A DNA stretch of 64,000 nucleotides from Antennarius striatus (GCF_040054535.1 NC_090783.1:2147001-2211000), one strand, 5' to 3'. Positions 15,298 through 29,153 are shown, numbered from the stretch's first letter. Notes: generated by a model from the sequence alone, not told the origin. Numbers and translations are program-made.

Positions 15298-18200
15298 ATG
15301 GCGACCGGTAACAACCAGGCGACTTTGGAGTTATTGCTCAGTAAGTACGCGGTGAATCCGGACACGTTGAATGTTTGTTGTCTTGCTGTTAGCTAAACAT
15401 TAACGTAACGACAGCGAACGTTACCCCACATCTGCTGTGTCGTCTCGTGCCGACATTTAAACGTTTTAGCGGTTTTATTTTATTAATTATTATTTTTAAT
15501 TTTTTTCCCCCCATTTATTTCAACTTTGTTTTTCTGTAGTTTATTTTTTTAAAAAGTTTTGAAACTACACAAAGTCTCTGGAACCGGAAGTTGGTTAGAG
15601 CGTGCGTGCGCCCGTGAGTCGAGAGCTCGATCGTAGCCGTGCGCGTGCACGGTGGAGGACACTGTAATCAACGGTGTTACGTATGTACTTAAATAACCTG
15701 AAATACCCTGAAAATATATCTGAAATAAGCACAATTTTTTTTTTAAAATATGAAAAAAAACACGATAGTTATTTGCTGTGTGAATTACATTAAAATTACA
15801 TAACTGGAAAGATAATAAAGTTTAAGATATAAAAAAAAGTCATGGGGAATTACTCTAAAAACAATATTTTAATCTGGGAAATTACGAGATATACCTTTAG
15901 GGTAAATTAGATGTAGTTATTTCATTGCTAAACCAAGTTTGGATCAATAAAATTGTTAATATTGTAATTCATTGTAAAACACTAAAACAATCGTACAATT
16001 ATTACTTGTTGCATGTATGAATAAATTCAACAAGGCTTTTTCATATATCGAGTACTTATTTGCGCAGCCTTACAAGTACTTGTTGTTCAAGATAAATAGT
16101 GTTTAACATCATTTTTTATTTTCACTTCCTCTTTGAATTCAGTTATTTGTATGTCTGGAGTAATATTAATTATTTTGCACCCGTTCCTTTGCTGGACCCG
16201 TCCCAGACCAGGCCACAGACCCAGACAACCAGGAGGACAGATGGGACTGCATCGACGGCTTCTCCCAGCTGGTGAACCAGGAGGCCGACGGGTGAGATGA
16301 AACATTTGAACCTCATCCAGCGCCCGGACACAATCGTGTGGATTTTCAGATCGTCTCCAGTCGACGCTTCTAGATCTTACTTCTAAGGCCGTTGTGGAAT
16401 TTGAGTAACCTTTGCTTCACACACATGGCTTCCCAGTTACACCATCAACGCGTGAGCGAGGAGGAACTCAGCAGCATCTGTTCCCCTTTGACCTTTTGCA
16501 GTGTTTTACGGTTCTACATGTCATGCAATGAAAAGTGTAAACCCAGCGTGACCTGGCTTTTGTTTTCATCCAATCCTAGTTGATCTAACGTTCATCTCTC
16601 AGGCATTTGAAATCCAAGCTTCCTGTTTTCAGCCCGCAGGTCGCCATTCGCCTCCTGTCCCATAAAATCCAGTCGCCGCAGGAGAAAGTGTCCCTCCAGG
16701 CCTTCACTGTAAGAAAAGATGCTCTTTATCTGCGCACATTTCACACCTCATCACATGATATGTGTTTTATGGACTGTTAAACACACCATGTAAATGCATG
16801 GATCATCACTTTATATAAATGTCTTTGTTTGAACCCTGGGGGAGGGTGATCCTTGGAATATCCGTGCATGAACTTCATCATATGGCTGAAGTAGAATAAA
16901 AAAAAAAAATCTTTGAATGTGTTTGATTCTGCTGACGCCACACGGTCTGCATCCATTCATCAAAGGGGGGAAGCGTGGCGTTTCACAAGGAAACTGGGTG
17001 TCACATGACCTGCACGTGGTTAACCAACACGCCAACATGCTTCTCTCTTCCAGCATGAGAGCAATTTTTTTTTTTCTTTCATTTTCATTTGATGGAAGAA
17101 ATTATAGTAATTGTTGTTGTTTTTTTTGTGTGTGTGTTTTTATTTTTTATTCCCTTCCAGGTTCTTGAGGCGTGTATGTGCAACTGTGGGAAAAGGTTCC
17201 ACGGCGAAGCCGCCAAGTTTCGTTTTCTCAATGAGCTCATCAAACTCTTATCGCCAAAGGTGAGTCAAAGCAGGAATAAATGTTTCTACGTGAGCGACGC
17301 GTCACGTCTGGAATATGTGAATCATAATTTATAGAAACGTCAGACTCTGGGGAAGGAAATGACAACAGAGACAACCAGGTGAATGCTGGGTCGAACAACC
17401 TTCGTTTAATCATCACCAGCCCATGATTTAGTAAAATAATTTTATTAATTGTGTATTAAAGTGAAGTAAATCAAATTGTTGGTTCCTTGTTGTTCTTTTC
17501 ATTGTAACTGAACCGATGCATCCTTTCCGAGCAGCACAGGGGCTCCTGGACCCCCCAGAGGGTTAAAGACAGGGTGACGGAGGTCCTCTACGGGTGGACC
17601 CTGTGGCACAAGGATGATGATAAGATTCAGGAAGCTTACCGCATGCTGAAGAAACAAGGTAAACAAACAAACAAACAAACAAACACGTACCCGAGACATT
17701 TGGTGCACACAGACTTTTGCAGATGGAATTTATTAATCCCTGCGAGGGAGATGATAATAAAGAGTTTTACGAGTACATAATTAGAAGTGTATAAAATAGA
17801 AATAAAAACAGAATTGGAAAAAAAATAAGTGAAGTTTTTTTCTCCCACTTTTTATTTCAGGTATCGTGAAAAAAGACCCCAAACTGCCGACCCCAGTAAT
17901 AATGACACCTCCGCCTCAGAGAACCACACAATCTGTTTTTGACCAGGAGGACAAGGCCAAGGTATGTGTGTGTGCACGCGTGTGTGTGTGTGTGTGTGTG
18001 TGTGTGTTTAATGGGACATCTAATGGACCATATATCTCATTCTGCATCATCAGCAATTAGCCAAACTGTTGAAAAGCACCCACCCTGAAGACCTGGAAAC
18101 GGCCAACAGGCTTATTAAAAGCACCATCAGAGAGGTGAGGTGGCGATCGTCACCTTCACACCGCAGGCTTTTGTAGTGCTGCTATTTTTAATCCTGCGTG

Positions 18201-20899
18201 TGTGTGTGGGTGTGTGTGTGATTGTTGTAGGAGCAGGAAAAGGCAGATAAAGTGGCGAAGCGTGAATCGACTCTGAAGGAGGTGGAGAGCAGCACCAAAC
18301 AGCTCAGAGAGCTGCTGGACCGGAAATCCGTCTCTGGAACCTCAGTGGACCTGAGCGACGAGGGGAAGGTGCATTTTCATTCCTCTATATAAAATATATA
18401 AAATATAAAACTTCATTGTGTGATATTATCACTGTTTCTCAAACAAAATTACAGCATTATCCTTAAAATCTTATTATTAATATTATTATCATTTTTATTT
18501 CATAAATGTTTAACTTAACGTGGGCCTAATGCTAATATATATTTCAACTGATGAATGAATGAATGAATGAATAAATGAATGAGTTGAGTTTTTATACCGC
18601 CATCTTGTGGCGAGTCTCTGTCACTACAATCACAAACAGCAAACGTGAGATGTATTAAAAATAATATATTTTTATTTTGTTTTTCATTTTATATTTTAAT
18701 ATATTATATTAAAAAGATGTGAGTTATATTAAAAAAGATGTAAATATACTTAGTTGCATTCATTCCTTTTATTCCACTTGGACTGTATTTGAGCCTCACG
18801 CTTCATTTCAATAACATTTTCTTTATGAATATACTTTTTTTCCACAAAATTATAGATTAAATTGTCAAGTTTAATACAATATTGTGACATTTTGGACCCA
18901 ACAATTTTTTTTAAACCCTCTGCAGACCCTGTTCCAGCACTGCGACAGGCTGAGGCCGACTCTCTTCCGCCTCGCCAGCGACACGATGGACGACGACGCC
19001 GCTCTGGCGCGCGTCTTGGCGGTGAACGACGAGCTGACGCTGACGGTGAACGCCTACAAAGATCGAGTGGGGAGGAGGGAAAGGAGCAGAAGTGGGGAGA
19101 AAATGGAGGATAAAAATACTGGTGAGCTTTCTTCTGCGGAGCCCTCACCCCGTGGAACGCCCTGAGCTGCTTGTCTGCTGGTATTCAATCCGCTTTCTTC
19201 CTCTTCCTTCAGTTCCAAAGAGCCCCAGAGAGATTAAAAGCTACCACCTCATCGACCTCTCAGCGCTGGACTCTCCTCCATCTTCATCATCTTCGTCTTC
19301 GCCCATGTTCTCCTCTGTTCTGGAAGGAGACCAGGACTTTAATGATTCAGGTGTCGTTACAGAGGTGGAGAACCTGGTTTCCAAACGGACCCAGAACACC
19401 TCCAGGTCGTATTCTGAAGATCTGCTGCAGGTGAGGCTGGGATGGGAAGCTGGAAGATGGTTTTAGTGCTGAAGAGTATTGATCACATCGGTGCTTTTCC
19501 CATCAGCTTAATGGACTGGATTGGACGGAGAACGCTGAGCAGAACGGAGGGAGAGACTTTGTGCTGAGAGGTCGAGGATGTGGGGGGAGCGGGACGACAT
19601 CCAACGGGACAGACAGCTGGTAGGGACGGAGAAAAGAACCGAGGCATCGGGTTGAAACGTGAAGATTTAACGGGTTTTAAATGGTTAAAATGGGCCGTTT
19701 TTAATTTTCTCTTCTTCTAAAAGAAGAAAGAATGAATGTACCTGGTGTTCACTTTGACTTTTAAAATTCAGAAATCCTTTTTTTTTTTGTGTTTATCTAC
19801 ATAACAAATATGTGACCTTTTTTAAAAAAATAAGTTTCTGCATTAAAAATCTATTTAATGCGTTCATATGTTCAGATTAAATATTGGAGTCGTTCCTCCA
19901 TCAGGCCTCAGAATCATCTGTTTGCAGCGATGGGGTCACCGTCTAAATCACAGAAACACGTCAGTCAAGTGTTGAAGCCTCCTGGGAATCTGGAGCATAG
20001 CTCTAATCTCCCACAGTCCCTGAACGCCATCTTTGTCCCGATGGAAACCATCAAACCCAGTGAGTAGTTTGTAGATACAGCCGGGTTCCCCGGTGCTTCC
20101 CCACCATCCAGACTCCTCTTCTTCTATTCGTAGGCCATCTGGAGCCGGTCACTCTGTTTGATCAGGGCGGGGTCCGGATCTCCCTCCATTTTGCCAAAGA
20201 CCCCCCACCGGGCCACCCGGGCGTGGCCGTGGTCGTCATCTCCACTGTGAACACTTCTGCCCTCCCCGTGAGAGATTTCATGTTTCAAGCCGCCGTTCCA
20301 AAGGTAACCAACTAGACGCGAACGCTGAGGAAGCTCAGTTTTCCTACTTTTTCCCTGCACGTGAAAGCACCATTGTCATGGCGTTCCCCCCTCCTGTAGT
20401 CCATGCATGTGAAGCTCCAGCCCGCCTCCGCGACGCACCTACCTCCTTACAACCCTCTGCTGCCCCCACCGGCCATCTCCCAGGTCGTCCTGCTGGCCAA
20501 TCCTCAGAGGGTGAGTCCGGAGATGTCGTAATGACGTCGTCCTGTTTGCATCACCGTCGCCCGTAGCAACGGCACACAAATGGATTCATTTCGTTTTAAT
20601 TGATTACGCGTGATTCCGTCTTCAGCGGAAAAGACATGTTTAACTTAATTAAAAGAAGCAAAAGCGCCATGAGTCCTCGTGACGCAGACGCCCACAGAGA
20701 CGGCATTCATTTTTCATTTGTCTCTACAGAATCGTTTGTCTTGATATTTTCCATTCCTTCCTAGAAAAAGCTGCGTCTGCGCTGCCGGTTGGCTCTGACA
20801 CACGGAGACCAGCGGCTGAATGAGACCAGAGAGATGGACGACCTGCCCGACTGGATCCGTTTGACAGATCTGGAATCGGGGGCGCAGGAAGGGAAATGA
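15298..20899 (+). CDS. GGA2: GGA2, Golgi-localized gamma-ear ARF-binding clathrin adaptor
   Basis: GGA proteins sort acidic-dileucine cargo such as mannose-6-phosphate receptors at the trans-Golgi. Fifteen exons join in frame: 15298-15340, 16207-16291, 16603-16708, 17161-17259, 17535-17658, 17861-17961, 18054-18134, 18231-18368, 18926-19121, 19213-19430, 19507-19619, 19905-20059, 20134-20303, 20400-20510 and 20765-20899. They give 624 residues, against about 613 in human GGA2. Domains in order: VHS (about 1-150; HKIQSPQEK and NELIKLLSPK are diagnostic), GAT (about 185-325; helical, binds ARF-GTP and ubiquitin), a Ser-rich hinge (from about 330, [11 protein letters not shown]), and a C-terminal gamma-ear domain (about 490-624). 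The exon at 19905 must use the acceptor catcag at 19899-19904, because other nearby AGs break the frame. Assignment to GGA2 rather than GGA1 or GGA3 rests partly on adjacency to EARS2. Confidence 0.93.
18750..18785. repeat. 36-bp dispersed repeat, copy 1
   Basis: The stretch cttagttgcattcattcctt and what follows, to ggactgt, recurs with one mismatch at 22466-22502. This copy is in the GGA2 intron before exon 9. It is probably a remnant of an interspersed element. Confidence 0.7.
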
Positions 20900-21361
20900 A
20901 CTGGGTGAGGAGGAAACCTCAACAACGGAGTTTAGGAAAACTCAGGAAGCCTGCAGCACGAGGTAGAAGAACAGATGAAGATCAGTTTTTAAAAGTCTTT
21001 AAGAGTTTTATAACATCATAAGAAATTATGTCAGATTTATAGGTGAACTCCTTCAGTGTTACAGATTGCTGTCTGCCTCCTGCGTGTTGTTAACAGTACG
21101 GTCTCTCTGACGCGTATCTGGTGACATGGCTGCATAAAAATGTGTATTTATGTGTTATTTGTGTTTTTTTGTGTTTTTTTTTTACATTTAAAATTTCCAG
21201 ACTGCCTTAAGAAGAAAGAGACTTTCCAATGAAAGAATCATTAGCTTGATATTTATTCCTCTTTCTCCCACGACACATCCAAGATGGCATCGGAAGAAAA
21301 GGAAATAGTGTTTGATTTAGTTTTAAAACACTGAAAATATTGTATGATTTATTAAAAAAAA

Positions 21362-21409
21362 AATTCTTTAGTCACATGTTCATGTGACTAAAGAATTGAA
21401 TGAAATAAA
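21362..21409 (+). terminator. GGA2: GGA2 3' end: 17-bp perfect inverted repeat plus AATAAA
   Basis: Two perfectly complementary 17-nt arms (21362-21378 and 21381-21397) are separated by only TT. The poly(A) signal AATAAA follows at 21404-21409, 463 bp or more after the GGA2 stop. In RNA this would be a strong hairpin immediately upstream of the cleavage signal. Confidence 0.65.
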
Positions 21410-22718
21410 ACCAGCTGAATCATTGCTGTTTTTCAATTTTATTCATTTTTTTCAATAACTTTGTTATCCTGTATTGTCGGTGCTCTTATTGTGAAAAACC
21501 AGTTTTTGTCTTAGTTTTGTGAAAACCTGGTTGTTACGGCTAAAAGTGGCCTTTTTGGAGTAAAAGTGTTTATTTATTTGTTGTTTGTTGTTTGTTTTTA
21601 CAATGGCGACTTTTGCTTCCACTCAATACATAATGAAGTTTAATCTCTCAAACAGGAAGTGGTTTTCTCCACAATGACAACCTTCTCTTCCTCCAAATGC
21701 ATAACTCTTAAACTGTTGACCTGATTCATGTGTTTTTCATCATTTTTAACATGTTTGCTGGAGTTAAATATGACAGTTTTAAATCAGGGACGTCATAGAA
21801 TCAGGAAATATTTTTCATTTTTTTACATCCACATCAGTGTTTCTTGATCTGTTCCCTTTTTTTGCAGAACTAGACTTCCTGACAACTTAATTTTTTTTTT
21901 TTTTTGCTTGTCTGCCTGTTATCCACAAAACAGTCGTCAATAAATACGATCGCAATCTGCATCTTAACAAGTCCCCAGACTATTGTTTTTATTTTGTCAG
22001 CTAACTAACAGTAATATGATGGTATTTCCAGGTTCTGTTAAAACGGTCACAGCCGATTTCTTGACAGTTTGCGGCTTTCAGATTTGGACGAGAAAAGATT
22101 TCAATGATCAAAAAACTTATGTGTGAATTTCTAAAATTTGAAATACCGCAGCTCCTTTTAGCAAAGTTTCAGAGGTGCTAAAAAACAATATTAAATAATA
22201 ATAAAAATTCCATCAAATTCACAATCAAGATCTAATTAAAGGCGTAAAAGACCAAGAACCAGATTCTGTTGACCCACCATATGAAAAACATTTGACTGCA
22301 TTACTTTTTCCCGTATTTAGTAAAAAATGTTATTTCTAATAATACTGAAATAGATTCTTTGAAGAATTTTTGATGTTTTTTTAGATGAATCCATCCATAA
22401 ATATCTATAATTATAAAATAGTGATAATTCCATTCATCTACAAATCACTTATAGATGAATGCAAGCTTAGCTGCATTCATTCCTTTTATTCCACTTGGAC
22501 TGTTAAAATTACAAATATTACTTTTAAGAAGCATCAAATGTTGACTCAGATGGCTCAAAAAGTTATTGTTTCTATTGATTAGACATTGATTATTTCACAC
22601 AGAAGGAAAATGACTGTAAAACACCAATAAAACACGGCTTTACTATGAACTGTATCACGGTGGAGTCAGCCTTTCTGTTTCTAGCAGAAACACCAACGCA
22701 TCAACTTCCTCCATCATA
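21410..22718. other. Convergent intergenic spacer between GGA2 and PDE4
   Basis: The spacer is AT-rich with T and A runs. It contains the second copy of the 36-bp dispersed repeat (22466-22502). I see no coding exon. Confidence 0.5.
22466..22502. repeat. 36-bp dispersed repeat, copy 2
   Basis: This copy matches the one at 18750-18785 with one mismatch, in the same orientation. Confidence 0.7.
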
Positions 22719-23336
22719 TTTATTATATGACATCAGCAGATTAAAATACGTGTTTATTATGTACATATATGCAACAGGGGGCGATAGATAAAGTGCCAAA
22801 TACCAGTTTTACAAAAACAAAAACAGGTTGTTGTTGTTGTTGTTGTTTTTTTGTGGAAGACCATCACACCCGTTAGCCTGATCCCACAATGCATTGCTTC
22901 TTGGACAAACAGCGTCGGTGGGGAGAGGGAGGAAGGCCGAACTGTTCGCTGCTGGTTGTGGGACAGCTTTGGGATGGAAATTACCCGGGATTCAAACTCA
23001 CAGTCTGGGGGGGGGGGGAGTCTGGGGGGGACGAATACGGAACGTTTAAAGTTTGTCAAACAGGAACCGACTGCAGACGCGGATAAACGGGTCGGTCTTC
23101 TGACCACAAAACGCTCCATGGAAACACAAATCCAGCATCGTTTTGCTTTAAGGTTTTTGACGTGAGGAGGGAGGAAGAACGTTTCCTCCGGGGGGGGGGG
23201 GGGGGGTCCAGCATCCTGTTCACCACAGAAGAGTTTTTGCAGTAAATATAAGACATCAGACGACACTTTGTTTTCTCTTTTCTGACAGACGGAGTTCGGA
23301 TAACGGCGGAATCTTCATCGTAAAAGAGACGGACAG

Positions 23337-23374
<38 letters not shown>

Positions 23375-23458
23375 GGTAGCACTTATTTGCAGGTACGCAT
23401 ATTAGAGTTTCAGGAGCTACAAAAGATCAATAAAACAGAACCCCCCCCACTCCCCCAT

Positions 23459-23505
<47 letters not shown>

Positions 23506-23702
23506 TTATTGCCCCCGAGGTTATTTCCCACGGCAGTGATGGATGTAGAGATATTCGGCGATGAAGACTCGGGTCTGTCCAGGAAGGAAGGAGTGTGCTG
23601 CCATGATCAGGTCACATGACCAGGTCACATGACCGGCGTTCAGAAGGGCGTCCTACAATCTGGATCCTCCTTCCTTGCTGACCAGTTTGTTTTTACTCCT
23701 GG
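22719..23702 (-). terminator. PDE4 3'UTR with two candidate poly(A) signals
   Basis: Reading leftward from the stop at 23703, AATAAA occurs at 22758-22753 and at 22724-22719. The UTR contains a (GAT)n tract (23338-23374), a (CA)n tract (23461-23503), a (TTG)n tract (about 22827-22847) and C-runs. The extent of the UTR is inferred from the signals only. Confidence 0.5.
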
Positions 23703-25761
23703 CTAACTTTCCTCTTCCTCTCCTGCTTCTTCCTCCTCGTCTCCATCCTCCATCTTCTCCTCCGTCTCCTCCTCCTCTTCTTTCTCCTCCATCTCTTCCT
23801 CTTCTTTCTCCTCCATCTCCTCCTCCTCTTCTTTCTCCTCCATCTCCTCCTCTTCTTTCTCCTCCATCTTCTCCTCTTCTTTCTCCTCCATCTCCTCCTC
23901 TTCTTTCTCCTCCATCTCCTCCTCCTCTTCTTTCTCCTCCGTCTCCTCCTCCTCCTCTTCCACATGTTCCTCCACTTCTGCCTGCTCGTTTTCCGTTTCT
24001 CCCTCCCCCTCTTCGTTCTCCACAGTTTCCTCCCCTTCTTCCTCATTTCCTGCTACTTCCTCTTCATCTTTTTCGCCTGCTTCTTCCTCAATTTTCTCCT
24101 CCTCCTCTTTAGCCTCCTCATCCTCCTCTTCTTCTCGTTCCTCCTCCTCTTCGTTCTCCCTAATCTCCTCCTCTTCTGCTTCATCCGTCCGCCCGATTTC
24201 TTCTGCTTGTTCCTCCTCCTCTTTTATCTCATTTTCCTCCTCTTTTCCCTCTACATCCTCTTCCTCATCTTCCTCTCTGACCCCGTTGTGCTCTCTGTTG
24301 TGGTTCTCCTCGTCCTCCTTCTCGTTGCTCTCCTCCTCATCCTGCCCCGGATCTCCGCCGACGGCGTTGCTGCTCCTCAGGCGGACGTGGTTGTGGTTGT
24401 TGTGTTCCAGGTCCTCCAGCGTGAGTTCAAACTGGAAGCGGTCGTGCTGCAGGTGTCTGTCCGGGGGGGGCGAGGGCGACTGGGGCATGGTGTTCAGGTA
24501 CCACTCCCTGTTCTCCTCCAGCGTGTCCAGCAGCTCCTGAGCGTCGGGGTGAACCAGGTCGGCCCACGTCTCCCACAGCGGGTGGACGATGTAGTCGATG
24601 AAGCCCACCTGAGGAAGACGGAACAAGAAATCAAAAATGAGTCGTTTCTGTACAATTACAATTATTACTAATTCAAGATGTTAGCATTTGAAAGAATATA
24701 GTTCGCTGTACGGATCAGGAGCTTTATGCTGAGAAAAGAGTAGAATCGCTGACACGTTTAATTCTTTAAATCCCAAGCCATGAAATAATTGCATTTTTTT
24801 TTTTTAGATTTTTGGAAAATCAGGTCTAATGGAACCTTCTGACAAATGTTTAAAAAAAAATTTAAAAATTAGTTAATGCAACATATGTAATGTATATAAT
24901 ATATATATTATTATACATATATATAATATATGTATATGTATAATTATGTATAATTATGGCTAAATCCAGAATTTTTTTGCACATGGAAAATCCAGATGTG
25001 TGTGTCTGATTGTTTACATCAGGTTTTTCTGGAAAAAAATAAAAGTAAAAATTCATGATGTAGATCACATGAGTCGAAATCAAGGCCCGGGGGCCAAATG
25101 TGGCCCACCACATCACTTCACGTGGCCCGCGAGGTCAAAAGTGTGCTTTGACCAAAAACTACATTTCCCACAATGCAGTAGTTCAGCCCATTTTAACTCT
25201 GACAAAAACGTGAACAAAGTTAACGTCCTAACTTGTGTCTGATGTTATTTTTCTTTATTGATTGATAGTTTGATCCTTGATTGATGGAGTTCTGTGGGTT
25301 TAATAACCTGATAAATTAAGAGGATTTATGTTAGAACAGAGAAACAAACAGTTTTTTTCTGTCTAACTGTAATGTTTGTAACTTGAATAAGTAATAAATT
25401 CAGAGTTATTTAACATTAAGCAGTAGTTACATCTATTTTACATTACATTGAGTTACATTTCTTAGTTACATCTGGCCCTCTGAGGACAGACGTGAGGCTG
25501 ATGCGGCCCTCGGTGAAAAATCCTGTAAGGCTGAGTGGACTAAATGTGGTGCGTTTGTCTCTAAAGGGTTAAAGTCACCTGACTCTTCTCCACCGAGGCG
25601 GTGTGTTTGTCACACATGGCGCTGATCTCCATCCCTCGCTCGCGCTCCTTGTCGCCCTGCCGGAAGAACTCCTCCATGATCCTCTCCGTCCACTGCTGGT
25701 ACAGCGGCAGCGGCTTGGTGGGATTGCTCAGGTCCGCGCAGTGCACCATGTTCCTGAGCAC

Positions 25762-25804
<43 letters not shown>

Positions 25805-26337
25805 GAGGGTAACAGATGGCGTTCACGCTGCTCGCTGCCCCCCCCCACCCACCTTACCTGTATCCGTTCTGTGTAGTGATCCAGCAGCAGCACGCCGGAG
25901 CTGGTCACCTTCTTGGTCTCCACCATGGTCTTCAGGTCAGCCAGGAGGGTCATGTGTTTGGACATGTCTGTCGCCAACACCTGCAACCGACCAATGGGAG
26001 GCCTTTTAAGACGACCACTAAATGCGAAGCGTTTCTGTGAAGCCTTTTTTCGGGTTTAATCCAGGTTTTAATCCAACTCGGGGTTCAGATGACGCCACAG
26101 AGCCTGACAGCATCCGTGTGGTGATGGGGATGAAGGACGACCTCCTCACCATGTCGATGACCAGCTTGCGGAGGCTCTGTCGCTGTCTCTTGGTGAGGTT
26201 CTGGAAGATGTCGCAGTTCTCCTGGTGCAGGAGCTTGAAGCCCACGGCGAGGTGATGGTTCTCCAGGACCGACTCGTCGTTGTACATCAGGGCCAGCTCC
26301 GAGTCTGGGAAACACCAGGACAGGTCGTACCTATATG

Positions 26338-26386
<49 letters not shown>

Positions 26387-29054
26387 TCACTGGTGTTGAT
26401 GAGGAACTGATTGGAAACACCGGGGTGGTCTACGTCGTGGATCGCTGCAGCAAACAGAGCGGCGAGGATCTCCAGGTCGGAGAAGACGGCCTGGAAGTGT
26501 CAAAAAAAAAAAAAGAAATATTCAAACCTTCCAGAAACTGTTTCCAATTTTAATATTTCCAATTGGAATATTAAAGATACGGCAAAATGATTTTTAAATT
26601 TCAATGCAACATTATCAAAATAATCAGAGACATAAGAATTAGAGGGAAAGAAATTAAGAAAATAACAAAAATCAGCAACAATATTCATGTTTTTTTTGTA
26701 TGCAAGCTATTAATTATACGTCAATAATGATTTTGAGGATCGATAGGGAATATAATATGAAGTTAAAGATATTAAAGTTACATCGAGAGCTGGTGTGGAG
26801 AGGAGCACGTGTGTGGACTGGGTGACATCCGCGGCGTGGAGGCTGTTGTGGTATGCTACGTTTCCATGGTAATGATCCTCCAGGGTCATCACGTAGGTGA
26901 CGAAGGTGTCGACTGGGATACGGAAGGTCTTCAGCAGTTCGCGCTCCTGACGGAGGAGGAAGAGGACAGGAGTCAAGAACTTTCCTGAAGGAGACGGCGC
27001 CTCAAACGCCCACGGCGCCTCAAACGCCCACGCCGCCTCGGTTTACCTGGAAGATGGCGTACATGATGCAGCTGAGAGGTCTGTTGTTGGAGAATTCTGC
27101 TACTCTGAAGATGTTGAAACTCCACGTGTTCAGATCTTCCAGCTCCTGTCAGACAGAAACGCAAAAAATAAAAACATCAGCTGGTGGTGAGACGCGGAGG
27201 AATCGTCTTCTCGCCATTTTCCTGCTGATGTTAGCATTTAGCTCGCGTTAATGATTTTAATCCAAGTTTGAATAAAATAAAAGGGAGACCTTGGCGAGCT
27301 CGTCCTCCTGGTCGGTGTTGACGCCGAAGCGAGGCATGGAGGTGCTGGACAGGCTGGAGCTGTGGGACAGTTTCCTCACGCCGCTGATGTGACTCATGGG
27401 TTTGTCTTTCAGGGTGGGGGACGGGATTTCCACCTCGTTCTGCTTATCTACGGATCGGTGGGACGAACACAAAAAAGCTTTTAATATCATCTTTTAATTT
27501 TCCAGTTTGGTGAAAGACGGTGACCCTGCTCACCCATGAAGGTGCTGGAGATGTATTCCGACACCTGGTTACCGGAGCGACTCATCTCCGAGAGGTGAGA
27601 CAGCTCCCTGTTCAGCATCCTCTTAAACTTGGGGGGGGGACGGGGGGGGGCGAGACACACAAATAATCAGGAGTCTGTCATAAAAACGACCTCAGATGTG
27701 TGATTTTCTTGCAGCTTTTTTTAATTTTAAACTGAATTAAAATCCCTTAAAAAGCGACATCGCTTCCATTCGGAGCCTCAAACGACCCCCCCCCCCCCTT
27801 ACCTTGTTGGAGGCCATCTCACTGACAGACCGGTGGGTCTGGATGGTCTCCAGCTGGTCCAGACACCAGTCCAGCTCCTCCAGCGTGTCCAGGGCCAGCT
27901 GCTGGTACTGCTGGTCCGACAGCGACGCCCGGGGGCTGACGCACACCCCACCCATAGGAGACCTCCTGAGGACGCAAAGACCAGTCAGACCAGCCAGGAA
28001 ACCTCCTCAGACCATCAGGTTTTTGATTTTTATGCGGCAGGGAGGCGGGGCTGACTTGATGGTCGGCGTGGAGACGTTGGCGAGGATGGTGAAGTTGCTC
28101 CGGACCGATCGCAGACTTGCCAGAACCTGAATAACCAAAAATGTTATCTCAGTATGCAGAATAAACCCAGATGATTGGACTTGTAAACATTTCCTAAAAG
28201 CTAAAAACAACAACAACAACAACAACAAAAAACTATCATGTGGAACCAGAAACGTTTCAAATTCTAGTTTTTTTCCATCGTGGGGAACTCACTTGTGCAA
28301 AAGGCGTGACGATGAAGTCCTCCGCCGTGTGCCTGAGAGACAAAAATGGAGGGAAAAGTCACAACATGTCCATCCTCTCCTCAGCCTTTCCCTCTTTCTT
28401 CCCGTGTCTCACCCTTCGCTGGCGAGGGACGAGTTCCGCGACACCGTCTTGGGCGACATGTCGTAGTCGGAGTCGGAGCGGTAGAGGAAGGACTCCCTCC
28501 TCTGGCCCTGGGGGAAGGTCGGGTGCAGGGTGAGGCCCGGGCTCTGCAGGCCCAGCGGGGTGTGACCCGGCGACACGCCATTCTCCGTTTCGTAACTGGG
28601 AGGCGGAAAAGTTTGAAGGTCAGAGAGGTCGAGCGCTCAGACATCCCCGGCGGCGAGGGCCGGAAGCGGAGGGGGCCAACCTGTCTGCGTCCGCTTGCGT
28701 GATGGAGATGCGAGGCGGGATACGGAGGGGAAGCGTCGTCGGGCGGGACACGTTGTTCAGGATCTCCGGCGAGCGGGTGCGGTCTCGTGGGCGGAGCCAA
28801 CAGGGTACCTGGGGCGGGGCGAATCGATGAAACCCGTCACCTGCTGCCATGCATTTAAAACGTCTAACAAAGTGAAACTCCTCCCGTTACCTGGAGACTG
28901 GAGGAGAGCCTTCTGCTCCGCCCTCTGCGTAGCTCCGCCCCCAGCGTCGCCCCAGACGTATAAGATCGGCTGTAGCGAGATGACTCCGCCTTCTCCCCAG
29001 CACCTGTTATATGCGTGTCGTTACCCTGTGAGACGACGCCGAGGGAAAACAGAG

Positions 29055-29153
<99 letters not shown>

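Noticed and set aside
23675-24671. Long plus-strand ORFs rich in Pro, Leu and Ser/Phe
   Set aside because: They are antisense to the GA-rich acidic tail of PDE4. They have no start context or splice sites and are low-complexity shadows.
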